Source of the DNA: Parablautia muri | GTDB lineage: Bacteria > Bacillota > Clostridia > Lachnospirales > Lachnospiraceae | Assembly: GCF_009917485.1 (NCBI RefSeq) | Contig: NZ_QZDT01000005.1 | Coordinates: 62,001-126,000, forward strand | Length of the DNA: 64,000 nucleotides | Direction: 5' to 3' | Shown here: positions 32,274-41,571 of the stretch, piece after piece | Layout: each line of letters begins with the position of its first letter | How positions within the stretch are numbered: position 1 is the stretch's first letter | Made by a program: the position numbers and the translations under genes | The notes under the pieces: generated by a model | Told to the model about the DNA's origin: nothing | Databases searched by the model: none | The model's input: only the letters and a program-made list of their open reading frames with translations

Positions 32274-33635
32274 TTAACGCTCATAGGAATGGGTCCAGTC
32301 TGTTTTTAGCAAAAATATGGAAAATATCACGGTCGTAACAGACCAGGTAATTGGATAGGCGCACGCTATCATCCGAAATTCCGGTACAATTTTCAAGGCT
32401 ACCGTCACGTAAATGATACGCAGCACACACCAGGAAAACAGCATGCCAATCATAGGCACCACTGCTTTTCCACAACCCCGAATCACGCCGGCCGCACAGT
32501 GGGAAAAGGAAAGAATGCAAAAAAACAAGGATACGGTTCTTGCGTGGATTCTTCCAAAGGCAATCGCCTTTGGCGCGCTTACGAATATTTTAAGCAGGGG
32601 CGAGATTCCAAAGAACATAACCAGGCCAATCAGCTCCGCAATGATTACACCTGAGGCGATACCAAACAGGGCGCCCTTTTTGGCCCGCTCATATTTCCTT
32701 GCTCCAAGATTCTGACTGATAAAGGTAGGTAATGCCATGGACATACTCATAATCGGCAGAAAAACAATGCCTTCAATACGGGAATAGGCTCCGATGCCGG
32801 ACATGGCATATTCCCCAAATGAATTGATATTGGATTGTATCACTATATTTCCAATACTGATCACCGAATTTTGGATACCTGTGGGGATACCCTGCAAAAT
32901 CACTTCCCTGATAATGTCCGGGTGAATCCGCAACTTCTTAAAGTCCAGCCTTGCCCTGTCCTTTCCCTTGCACATTCTGAAAACGCACAGCGCCACGCTG
33001 ATTCCCTGTGACAATACGGTGGCCACGGCTGCACCTGCCACCCCGGTATGGAGCCCTGCCACAAAAATCATATCCAAAACCATATTAATAATGGAAGACA
33101 AAATCAGATAATACAGAGGATGCTTGCTGTCCCCCACAGCCTGCATAATGGACATGCAGATATTATACATAATTACCGTTGAAACTCCCCCAAAATAAAT
33201 ACGGAAATATATAAGAGACTGGGGCAGCACATTATCCGGCGTTCCCATCCACCTTAAAATAGTGGGAATCAAAAGAACCCCCACTATGGTTGAGGCAATG
33301 GAAGCCAGAATCCCAAACATAAAATTTGTATGGATTGCATACTCTACATGCTCCTGGTCCTTTGCTCCAAAATATTTGGAAATCACCACACCGCCGCCAA
33401 CGCCAATGCCGTTAAAAAATCCCACAATCAAAAAAATCAGATTCCCCGCGGAACTGACCGCCGCAAAGGACGCATTGTCCGCATAATTTCCAATAACCCA
33501 GGCATCTACCATATTGTATAACTGCTGCAGCAGCTGTCCCCAGAAGATCGGCACCGCAAAAGCTAAAATCCCTTTTGCCACGGACCCTTCCGTCAGATTT
33601 ACCGCCTCGTTTGATTTCTGTTTTGAAATTTCCAC
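32274..33635 (-). CDS. MATE family efflux transporter
   Basis: 453 aa, full length, with about 12 membrane segments. Family features include the N-terminal FAVPIFWGQLLQQLYNMVDAW, FNGIGVGGGVVISKYFGAKD, and the repeated second half GIGAYSRIEGIVFLPIMSMS with FISQNLGARKYERAKKG. It exports cationic drugs or metabolites using sodium or proton gradients; the substrate is unknown. It follows the solute-binding lipoprotein gene on the same strand with a terminator between, so it is probably transcribed separately. Confidence 0.92.
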   Translation of the reverse strand: MEISKQKSNEAVNLTEGSVAKGILAFAVPIFWGQLLQQLYNMVDAWVIGNYADNASFAAVSSAGNLIFLIVGFFNGIGVGGGVVISKYFGAKDQEHVEYAIHTNFMFGILASIASTIVGVLLIPTILRWMGTPDNVLPQSLIYFRIYFGGVSTVIMYNICMSIMQAVGDSKHPLYYLILSSIINMVLDMIFVAGLHTGVAGAAVATVLSQGISVALCVFRMCKGKDRARLDFKKLRIHPDIIREVILQGIPTGIQNSVISIGNIVIQSNINSFGEYAMSGIGAYSRIEGIVFLPIMSMSMALPTFISQNLGARKYERAKKGALFGIASGVIIAELIGLVMFFGISPLLKIFVSAPKAIAFGRIHARTVSLFFCILSFSHCAAGVIRGCGKAVVPMIGMLFSWCVLRIIYVTVALKIVPEFRMIACAYPITWSVTTVIFSIFLLKTDWTHSYER

Positions 33636-33682
33636 TTCTTACTTCCTCCAACCATCAAAAACTTTCAATATAAACTTTAAAC

Positions 33683-33713
33683 ATCCCGGAAAAGCTTTTC
33701 GCTTTTCCGGGAT
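33683..33713 (-). terminator. Terminator after the large solute-binding lipoprotein
   Basis: ATCCCGGAAAAGC (33683-33695) and GCTTTTCCGGGAT (33701-33713) form a perfect 13-bp stem with a 5-nt loop, about 70 bp past the stop at 33786. On the minus strand GTTTAAAGTTT follows. Confidence 0.7.
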
Positions 33714-33785
33714 ACGGCAACAAATAGCGCAGAATAAACCTTATCTCTGCAAGGCAGAGGAATGATATGTACCAGGAATTTGCCC

Positions 33786-36026
33786 TTACCGTGTTTCATT
33801 CAGGTAAAGCTGCACCCTGTTTTGGACCACCGATGCCACATCTTCCGGCGTCTTTTGCCCGCTAAAGTATCCTGATGCTTCTTCCAAAATGATATTTAAC
33901 ACTTCCTGATCCATGCCTGCTCCGCTTTGTGTTGTCTCAATCATTTCCCTTACTCTGTCTACCTGCTCTTTCGTAGCTGCATAAACCTCCACGGAAAATT
34001 CTTCACCGCCCATGCTGCTTGCCCAACTCGATTTAGGCGTTTCTATCTGATTTCCATTTTCATCTTTTGTATATTCCGGTTCCATATCCTTCTCAAACTC
34101 TTTTTCAAGAGCGGATTTTAAAATTGGAAATCCCCCGTTGGGAGAACCTACATTCTCCTGTCTTTCCTTTGTCACATTAAAGCGGATAAATTCCCAAACC
34201 CCTTCTTTATTTTCGCAGCCGCTCCCCATGGCCACAGTGGTTCCATTAGAACGGAAGGTCAGTCCGCTCTCCCCAAAGGTGGGATAGCCAATCAGATTAA
34301 CCGGCCCTCCGAACATAAACTCGTACATCTGGTATTGGGAAACGGAAGTGATATATCCATTGTTAAGCAATGTTTTTCCGCTCCTTAAATCATCCAGGGT
34401 GGTATCATCGCTTGCTTCATTTGCAAAACCATTGGCAAATGCAAGAATTTTCTTAAATTCCTCTCCCGTAAAGGTGCATTCCCCGGTTTCTTTATTTATA
34501 AATAAATCCTGATTCATTGTACACATTGCCCACAAAATGCCTGATTTATCCGTACCAGGCAAGAGTTTTGCGCCGTTTTCTGCGGACGCCATCAACTCTA
34601 TTACATCATCCACTGTCCAGGTTTTTGCATCTCCGATTTCGGAAACCTTGCCCACCAGCGTTTCCACACCATAATAAGGCATAATCGCATACAGCTTTCC
34701 GTCTCTTTCATAGGCCTTTAATGCGCTTTCCACATAATCTTCCCTGGCTATCACTTCATCCGCATCAAGATAAGGATTCAAATCCTCAATGGCGCCTACC
34801 GATATCAATGTCTCTAAGGACATAGGGCAATAGGTCAAGTCTATGATGTCCGGGAACTGTCCACTTTCCAGATCCTTTAAAAATAGTTCGGCCTTTTCGC
34901 TATAATCCATGGAGGCATCTCCATATTCTTTTATCATAATGCGGTACTTTTCACTTTGCCTGTTAAACGCCGTAATATCCCTTTCGGCAAAAAAAGAAGA
35001 ATAATAGGTTCCATAAGTCAGCAGAATCTTTTCCGGCACTTCCGATTCAGGTTTCCTGGTCAGAACCACCAGCTCTGTACCTCCGTCAGGGCTCATGAAA
35101 TCTGTAGTGAGCGCCGCAATCCTTCCATCAGCAAGAAAAGCTACGGAGGTAAGGTTGGTGGAATTTACATCATAATCGGTCCAGCGCAAAATTTCCTCCG
35201 GCTTTTCATCCGTCAGATTGCAGGATAAAAGAACACCGTTTTCCGTATACAGTAAATCCGTATCCGTTCCCCCCTGATAAGTCCCATAGCCAAATGAAAT
35301 AGAGCTGTTGACCGGCTTTAGCTCACTTTCTCCCGGAACCACCTCATTGACAATAAAGCCGCGGGCATCATCATAATATGCAGCTCCTATTTTTCCATCC
35401 TTCATCCGGAAAAAGCAGTTGATATACTGTCCCGGGCTCACCTGGCTATACACACTGCCATCCGGTTTCAGGACATAAATCTCCCATCCACTGCAGACAT
35501 AATAATTTCCATCCCCATCCGTATAAACATCCGAAATATAGAAGTCAGAGGACTGTAAAAAAGTATCGCTGACATCCAAAGACGCCAGTTCCTTTCCATT
35601 TTCATCCAGTGTTTTAATCAGTACTTCCACTAACTTAGTGTTGCTTTCATCCGTATAGCCTGTCACACCGGCCAGCAGATTTCCCTCCCCATCTGCATTA
35701 AGGCTGGTGATATACTGGTATTCTCCAAGCTCCACCGGCAGCTGTATTTTTTCCTGGCTGTCCATATCCATGGAATTTAGCTTTGTCCCGGTGCTTCCAT
35801 ACTCCAGCCAAAAAATCTTTTGGTCACTTCCAATCACTGCCTCTCCAACTTCTCCCCCGGCTTCTCCCACAGGGTGGTACTGCGCCACATAGACATACCC
35901 GTCCTCGTCCACATTCCCTGCCCCTTTAGATTCCGCCGGCGTTTCTTCTTTCTGCTTTCCGCACCCTGCAAAAATAAATGCCATCGCAAGGGCGGCGGCT
36001 ATACACAAAACGATTCCTTTTTTCAT
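33786..36026 (-). CDS. Large solute-binding lipoprotein with an N-terminal propeller-like region
   Basis: 746 aa from MKKGIVLCIAAALAMA at 36026 (GGAGG 5 nt upstream; open to 36068). The lipobox IFAGC marks a surface lipoprotein. Residues about 40-340 carry repeated short beta-rich segments with DGDGNYYVCSG- and DGEGNLLAGVTG-like turns, suggesting a beta-propeller. Residues about 345-700 resemble an ABC solute-binding domain (TAFNRQSEKYRIMIKEYGD, FPDIIDLTYCP, WEFIRFNVTKERQ). No permease genes are adjacent, so it may serve a remote importer or act as a sensor-linked binding protein. Confidence 0.75.
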   Translation of the reverse strand: MKKGIVLCIAAALAMAFIFAGCGKQKEETPAESKGAGNVDEDGYVYVAQYHPVGEAGGEVGEAVIGSDQKIFWLEYGSTGTKLNSMDMDSQEKIQLPVELGEYQYITSLNADGEGNLLAGVTGYTDESNTKLVEVLIKTLDENGKELASLDVSDTFLQSSDFYISDVYTDGDGNYYVCSGWEIYVLKPDGSVYSQVSPGQYINCFFRMKDGKIGAAYYDDARGFIVNEVVPGESELKPVNSSISFGYGTYQGGTDTDLLYTENGVLLSCNLTDEKPEEILRWTDYDVNSTNLTSVAFLADGRIAALTTDFMSPDGGTELVVLTRKPESEVPEKILLTYGTYYSSFFAERDITAFNRQSEKYRIMIKEYGDASMDYSEKAELFLKDLESGQFPDIIDLTYCPMSLETLISVGAIEDLNPYLDADEVIAREDYVESALKAYERDGKLYAIMPYYGVETLVGKVSEIGDAKTWTVDDVIELMASAENGAKLLPGTDKSGILWAMCTMNQDLFINKETGECTFTGEEFKKILAFANGFANEASDDTTLDDLRSGKTLLNNGYITSVSQYQMYEFMFGGPVNLIGYPTFGESGLTFRSNGTTVAMGSGCENKEGVWEFIRFNVTKERQENVGSPNGGFPILKSALEKEFEKDMEPEYTKDENGNQIETPKSSWASSMGGEEFSVEVYAATKEQVDRVREMIETTQSGAGMDQEVLNIILEEASGYFSGQKTPEDVASVVQNRVQLYLNETR

Positions 36027-36144
36027 TTTTACCTCCATTTTAAAGCATTTCATTCCATATTGCATCACATAGGTAAACTATATCATAACTTTTCAGGGCA
36101 AACAATCCTATCTCGATACAATTCCGGTACATCATATTTCAATT

Positions 36145-36227
36145 GTTACTTTTCACACACCGGCCAAAGGATGCTTGGAAAAAACAAATATTCCAAGCTG
36201 TTTATTAGCCAACTTGTGAAAAGCAAC
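36145..36227. mobile_element. MITE-like element, copy B (83 bp), inverted relative to copy A
   Basis: Ends GTTACTTTTCAC and GTGAAAAGCAAC; the core is the reverse complement of copy A with few differences. Flanks TTTCAATT (36137-36144) and TATCAATT (36228-36235) match at 7 of 8 bases, fitting an aged target duplication. Confidence 0.75.
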
Positions 36228-36245
36228 TATCAATTATGACTTTAA

Positions 36246-36283
36246 CAACACCGCAGCCCCTTAGCAAGGGATTGCGGTGTTCG
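36246..36283 (-). terminator. Terminator after the GH3 gene
   Basis: AACACCGCA with a second block CCCTT faces AAGGG and TGCGGTGTT, forming a long stem with one internal mismatch, about 65 bp past the beta-glucosidase stop. On the minus strand GTTAAAG follows, so the T-run is poor. Confidence 0.55.
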
Positions 36284-36347
36284 TTTTGGTTTAAGACAGC
36301 TATAAAATTGAAGATAAAAAATGTGTATCAGACACACGTTCTTTCAT

Positions 36348-38900
36348 TTATGCTAATTTCTTTATCATGCCAAGCACTCGTTTTGCTGACAGCTGTAGTT
36401 CCGCTCTGCTGAGCGCATACGGGTGGGATGCGTCCGTAAGGGCCTTCATGATATCCGCTTTGTCGGAAGGGATACCTGGCATTGTGATGTCATTGCCAGC
36501 CTTTACATTGCCCGCACAGGATGCACAGGGCCATTTATCTCCTTTCGCTCCCATGCCGCCTGTTACCAGCCAGTCAGTCATAACCACTCCCTTAAAGCCC
36601 CACTCGTCACGCAGGGTAAAGGTCTGGATATCCTTTGTGCTGCATGCATGTTCGCCGTTAATCAGATTGTAGGAAGTCATGATAAAGTGGGGCTGTGATT
36701 TCTTGATACAAATTTCAAACCCTTTCAGATAAATTTCACGCAACGCCCTTTCTCCTACATTGCTGTTGGAGAAATAACGGTTGGTTTCCTGGTTGTTGCA
36801 GGCGTAATGCTTGATGGTGGTTGCACACCCCTCATGTACCTGCACGCCGTCCGTAATATCTGCCGCAATGCATCCGGAAAGGCAAGGGTCTTCGGAATAA
36901 TATTCAAAGTTACGTCCACAAAGAGGCGAACGATAAATATTCATAGCCGGAGCAAGCCACAGATGGGTTCCAAACATTTCCATTTCTTCGCCTACCAAAT
37001 CGCCGCATTTCTTTGCCAGTTCGTCATTCCAGGATTGGGCAATGCCTGTACCGATAGGGATCGCCACACAGTACTGATAATATACCGGCGCTGCTTTTTC
37101 CTCCTCGCCAGGCTGCGGCGCCTTAGCAGCCATAGCCTGCAGCTCCTCCGGTGTCAGCACAAAGGACATAAAATCAGCGTCCAAACTGCTTGAGAGGGCT
37201 TTCGCTGCTCCATCCACTACTCTGTAAGCCTGGGCCAGACGAAGGCCTGCCGGTCCGTCCGCCATAACCAGCGCAGGGGTTCCTAGATCTTCCAGTTTGC
37301 GGGTCGTCTCCCCTGCCGCTCCTGCAACGCCCTTTGAAGCGTTTCCGATTACTTCCATAAAATCGTCCGATTCCTTGTATGCACCAATGCACAGGTAAGC
37401 CAGCTGTTCATCCGTAAGGCCTGCCACAAATTCATCCACTGACCTGTCACCACTTACTACTTCCTCCCATTTTACAGTGGGGCCTGCCGGAATTTCCGTT
37501 GGCATCTCCTGGTAGCTTATTTCCTTTACAGTCAAATCCGCCGCCTTGATTTGGATCACTTTTGCCTTTGCTTTTTCTTCCGCCTCGCCATCATAAGTAA
37601 TCGGATTCCCTTCTGGTTTTAAGTCTTCAAATCCGCTCTCTCCACAGATATTTTTAACCTTTTCAATGGCTTTTGACTCATCCAGCGCAACAGCCCCTGC
37701 AATGTGGGTGTTTCTGGAACTGTTTCCAACACGCACATAATAAGTGCCCGCCTCCATCACATAAGAAGCGCATTTTGTACAATAGGATGCCATTGACTTC
37801 GTATCAAATGTTACGGTTACCTCCTGGCTTTCCCCTGGTGCAAGCTCTTTCGTCTTTGCATAGCCCGCCAGTTCCTGATAAGGTTTGTCCAGTTTCCCTG
37901 CCGGTGCTGAATAATAAACCTGAACCACTTCCTTCCCGGGCAAAGCGCCTGTGTTGGTTACGGTCGCGCTAACGGATACTTTATCCGCGTCCGCCGTCAT
38001 TTCCTTAGGCTCCACGGAAAATGTGGTATAACCAATTCCATAGCCAAAAGGATAAGTAGGCACATAACCGATTGTGTCAAAGTAACGGTACCCTACGTAA
38101 ATCCCTTCCTTATAATAGGTATCGTTAGGATCCCCGAACCCTTCCGTAGATGCATAGTCCTTAATAGGCGCCCATGTCATGGTAAGCTTTCCGGAAGGAT
38201 AAGCCTTTCCGAGAAGCACATCCGCCAGCGCATCCCCCGTAGCCGAACCAAGCTGGCCCAAAATCAGCACCGTCTTTACCGCCTCCACAGGCTTTAAGTC
38301 AATCATGCCGCCAACATTTAAAACAAGCACGAATTTTTCGTACTTTTCATTTAACGCAAGGATATCACGTATCTCTGTTTCTGTCAGATTGATATCCCCT
38401 GCCGTAGGCGTGCGATCCGCGCCTTCTCCTGAATTACGGGCCAGCACATAAACCGCCGTATCTCCCTCTCCCGCAAGGGCTATCTCATATTCCGGCTCCG
38501 GACATGCTTTTCCCATGGCAAAAAACATAATGCGCTCGCCTGTCACGCCTGCTGCCTCGGCTTCTTTTCGAATGCCTCCATAAAAAGCCTTCTTTGCCTC
38601 ATTCCTTACCTGGTCATAGGCATCCAGCCAGCTTTTGGTGGTGAGCTCGAATCCGGCGTTTTTAAGTCCTTCCTCAACTGTCACGAAATGGCGTACATTC
38701 ACATCCCCTGACCCGGTACCGCCTTTAATGGTATTCCTCGCACCACTTCCGTATAATGCAAGCTTTCCTGTTCCCTTTAAAGGCAGCGTTCCATCATTTT
38801 TAAGAAGCACCATACACTCCGGCGCAAGCAAGCGCGCCGCTGCTATGTGCTCCTTTTCAAAGGCCTGGACTTCCGATGCCTCAATTCTTATTTTGTTCAT
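36348..38900 (-). CDS. GH3 beta-glucosidase with reversed domain order
   Basis: 850 aa from MNKIRIEASEVQAFEKEH at 38900 (GGAGGG 9 nt upstream; open to 38993). The C-domain of GH3 comes first (ECMVLLKNDGTLPLKG, then GSGARNTIKGGTGSGDVN). A fibronectin-III-like segment follows (GKEVVQVYYSAPAGKLDKP). The catalytic barrel is last, starting about residue 500 (LVMADGPAGLRLAQ) and holding IKHYACNNQETNRYFSNSNV and the nucleophile Asp776 in VMTDWLVTGG. Permuted GH3 enzymes are known from Ruminococcus and Butyrivibrio. No signal peptide is seen, so it acts inside the cell on imported oligosaccharides. Its leader shares a repeat with three other genes. Confidence 0.9.
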   Translation of the reverse strand: MNKIRIEASEVQAFEKEHIAAARLLAPECMVLLKNDGTLPLKGTGKLALYGSGARNTIKGGTGSGDVNVRHFVTVEEGLKNAGFELTTKSWLDAYDQVRNEAKKAFYGGIRKEAEAAGVTGERIMFFAMGKACPEPEYEIALAGEGDTAVYVLARNSGEGADRTPTAGDINLTETEIRDILALNEKYEKFVLVLNVGGMIDLKPVEAVKTVLILGQLGSATGDALADVLLGKAYPSGKLTMTWAPIKDYASTEGFGDPNDTYYKEGIYVGYRYFDTIGYVPTYPFGYGIGYTTFSVEPKEMTADADKVSVSATVTNTGALPGKEVVQVYYSAPAGKLDKPYQELAGYAKTKELAPGESQEVTVTFDTKSMASYCTKCASYVMEAGTYYVRVGNSSRNTHIAGAVALDESKAIEKVKNICGESGFEDLKPEGNPITYDGEAEEKAKAKVIQIKAADLTVKEISYQEMPTEIPAGPTVKWEEVVSGDRSVDEFVAGLTDEQLAYLCIGAYKESDDFMEVIGNASKGVAGAAGETTRKLEDLGTPALVMADGPAGLRLAQAYRVVDGAAKALSSSLDADFMSFVLTPEELQAMAAKAPQPGEEEKAAPVYYQYCVAIPIGTGIAQSWNDELAKKCGDLVGEEMEMFGTHLWLAPAMNIYRSPLCGRNFEYYSEDPCLSGCIAADITDGVQVHEGCATTIKHYACNNQETNRYFSNSNVGERALREIYLKGFEICIKKSQPHFIMTSYNLINGEHACSTKDIQTFTLRDEWGFKGVVMTDWLVTGGMGAKGDKWPCASCAGNVKAGNDITMPGIPSDKADIMKALTDASHPYALSRAELQLSAKRVLGMIKKLA

Positions 38901-39170
38901 CGCAACTAACCCTCCATTCCTGCCAACACCCGCAAATTTAACATACCTTATGTATATGCGTACACATATACACAGCCTGTCATGTGTAGGCATAATTTTT
39001 TCGTAATAACTTTATGATAACATTTTATAAAAAATTTTGCTATCTAATATGGAAATTATTATAAAAATTTTAGATATATTTATGAATCAGTTGTCATATA
39101 TTACTCTGCAAATAACTCTTTCATCATTTCTCCCTTTCTTTATTTCATCATTTTATACAACCATGCCCAT
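38901..39170. other. GH36-GH3 gap with palindrome and AT-rich leader
   Basis: The 270-bp gap holds TGTATATG-N6-CATATACA (38951-38972), an 8-bp palindrome close to the beta-glucosidase start that could be an operator, and a very AT-rich stretch at 39000-39090 likely to contain promoter sequences. No gene is visible. Confidence 0.45.
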
Positions 39171-41483
39171 TTATGTGTAAGAGATATTAGCTTTTCCCCC
39201 TTTCGCTTCGCCCTGTTCTGTTGGGGATACATATTCAATTTTTTCCACATAAATCTGCCATGCTCCAAATTCCTTCCATGCAATTGGTATCTGTAATCCA
39301 CAATGCATCAAAGCAGCGCCGCTTAACCTCCGCCCCTGCTCAAGAAATTTAACTTTTCCGCCCGCAGGCAGTATATCTTCGTCCGGCGCGCATATTAATT
39401 CCAGTCGGTATATCGCCTTCTCGCACAATCCTTTCAGCTTGACAAAGACCGGAACAGCATTCGCACAAACATGGTGGTATACCGCACTCACTAAAGTTTC
39501 CGTTCCATCTGCTGCCGCTATCTGCCAAACAGTACACGAATTTGCATAAGGTGTTGTCAGGCGATAATAATTTCCATACTGAATTACATTATAATATCGC
39601 TTAAAAATACGAATCTGTCGTCTTATTTCTTCTTTGTCCTTTTCTGTAATCCGGTTTATATCCAGCTCGTAGCCAAAAGTTCCCGCCATAGCTACACATC
39701 CTCTTGTAGAAAGCGGTGTTTCCCTGCCGGTCTGATGATTTGGCACCGCTGAAACATGTGCGCCCATAGTACTGACAGGATAGCCGAAAGACGTGCCATA
39801 TTGAATTTTCAGCCGCTCAATAGCATCCGTATTATCACTGCACCATATTTGAGGCGTATAATAAAGCATACCTGCATCAAACCGTCCACCGCCGCCGCTG
39901 CAGCCTTCTATCAGCAAATCAGGAAATTCCTTATGCAGCTTTTCCAGCACCCGATAAAGCCCCAATACAAAACCATGAGCCATCTCCCCTTGGCGCTCAG
40001 CCGGGAGTATGTTACTATATTTATCGCATATACTTCTGTTTAAATCCCATTTTATATAAGTGACAGGCGCACTTTTAAGGACAGATGACAACTTTTCTAT
40101 TATATAATCCTGTACATCTCTGCGTGAGAAATCCAAAATCAACTGATTGCGGCTTAAATTAGGTTTTCTACCTGGAATCTGTACCGCCCATTCCGGATGC
40201 ATACGGTATAAGTCACTGTCTTTGGAAATGCTCTCCGGCTCAAACCATATGCCGAACTGCATTCCCAATGCTACAATCTGTTCCCCCAACTCCTTTAAAG
40301 TACATCCCAGCTTTTCCTCGTTAGGGTACCAATCACCCAGGCCGGAATTATCGTCATCCCTCTTTCCAAACCATCCATCGTCCATAACAAACAACTCTAT
40401 TCCCAACTCCGCCGCCTCTTTTGCTATGGATACCAGCTTATCTCCAGTAAAATGAAAATAAGTTCCTTCCCAATTGTTGATCAGCACCGGACGCGGTTTG
40501 TCTTTCCATATTCCACGGCAGATATGGTTTCGAATCAACTTATGGAAAGAATGGCTAATACCTGCAAAACCGCTCTTTCCATATGTCAATAATACCTCTG
40601 GAGTGGTAAAGCTTTCCCCCAAATCCAGTTTCCACTCAAAATTCTCCGGATGAATTCCACACACCAAACGCATCTGATCTATTTGGTCTTTTTCAATCTC
40701 CATCAAAAATTCTCCGCTATATACAAACGAAACCCCATAGCAAGCGCCTTGTTCTTCCGTTGCACTTCTTTCACAGACTATTGCAAAGGGATTATACTGA
40801 TGGCTGGATGTGCCCCGTATGCTGCCTACGGACTGCTGCCCATGGACAATTTCCGCACGCTGCAGATTACGTTCCATTGCATGGCGTCCATAGAAGGTAA
40901 GCCAATCGTATTCCCCCATTTGCCAATCCAGCGAAATGCTGGCAGCTTTCATCAAGATTACAGGGCTTATACTCCCGTTTACAATTTCTACGGCCCTTGT
41001 AATAACATCCAACTCCTCAAATACTCCATAATACAAGAGTACATTTATGCCGGATACGGAATCTTTCAGTGTAATAATAAGGGTCTGCACATCTTCTCCA
41101 GTTCCATATGCTGCCGGCAGTCCTTTAAGGGAATATTTTTCTTCCTTTATTTCATACCCTTCATAATGTAAACAAACCCCTCTGCTTCCATCCACGTGTT
41201 TTATTTTCAGAGCGCTGATACGATAGTCCCCTGTGCCAAAACAGCTATACTCCTGGGGAAGGATGTCCGGAGAATAGGTTCTGTCGTCTTTACCAAGCTC
41301 ATATGGATTTCCCGAAAACCCCCTGTCCATCCTGCAAATCAAATACGATTTGTCTGTATTATCTGTCTTTTCCCCATAATACGTATGTAATAAAGTTTTG
41401 TTTTCATCCACCTTCATTTGATAGGTGCTGTCTTTTGTCTGTAAAGTAAAAGTTTTATATTTATCATCATAAAAAATACCCAT
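39171..41483 (-). CDS. GH36 alpha-galactosidase
   Basis: 770 aa, typical for clan-D alpha-galactosidases of the large bacterial type. An N-terminal beta-supersandwich domain is followed by the catalytic barrel: NNWEGTYFHFTGDKLVSIAK, MDDGWFGKRDDDNSGLGDW, nucleophile Asp480 in YIKWDLNRSI, EGCSGGGGRFD, and acid/base Asp550 in CSDNTDAIERL. No signal peptide, so it is cytoplasmic. It lies directly after the LplA-type binding protein gene and cleaves alpha-1,6-galactosides such as melibiose or raffinose taken up by that importer (inference). Confidence 0.94.
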   Translation of the reverse strand: MGIFYDDKYKTFTLQTKDSTYQMKVDENKTLLHTYYGEKTDNTDKSYLICRMDRGFSGNPYELGKDDRTYSPDILPQEYSCFGTGDYRISALKIKHVDGSRGVCLHYEGYEIKEEKYSLKGLPAAYGTGEDVQTLIITLKDSVSGINVLLYYGVFEELDVITRAVEIVNGSISPVILMKAASISLDWQMGEYDWLTFYGRHAMERNLQRAEIVHGQQSVGSIRGTSSHQYNPFAIVCERSATEEQGACYGVSFVYSGEFLMEIEKDQIDQMRLVCGIHPENFEWKLDLGESFTTPEVLLTYGKSGFAGISHSFHKLIRNHICRGIWKDKPRPVLINNWEGTYFHFTGDKLVSIAKEAAELGIELFVMDDGWFGKRDDDNSGLGDWYPNEEKLGCTLKELGEQIVALGMQFGIWFEPESISKDSDLYRMHPEWAVQIPGRKPNLSRNQLILDFSRRDVQDYIIEKLSSVLKSAPVTYIKWDLNRSICDKYSNILPAERQGEMAHGFVLGLYRVLEKLHKEFPDLLIEGCSGGGGRFDAGMLYYTPQIWCSDNTDAIERLKIQYGTSFGYPVSTMGAHVSAVPNHQTGRETPLSTRGCVAMAGTFGYELDINRITEKDKEEIRRQIRIFKRYYNVIQYGNYYRLTTPYANSCTVWQIAAADGTETLVSAVYHHVCANAVPVFVKLKGLCEKAIYRLELICAPDEDILPAGGKVKFLEQGRRLSGAALMHCGLQIPIAWKEFGAWQIYVEKIEYVSPTEQGEAKGGKANISYT

Positions 41484-41520
41484 ATTCCACCATCTTCTCC
41501 TTATTATACTTTTACATCAA

Positions 41521-41551
41521 AAACCGCAAGCAGAAAGTTCCCCGCCTGCGG
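41521..41551 (-). terminator. Terminator after the LplA-type lipoprotein gene
   Basis: On the minus strand GCCGCAGGC-N12-GCTTGCGG forms an 8-9 bp stem followed by TTTTT, 20 bp past the stop at 41572. It probably reduces transcription into the GH36 gene relative to the binding protein. Confidence 0.75.
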
Positions 41552-41571
41552 CTTTCTTTTTCTCACTTCAA

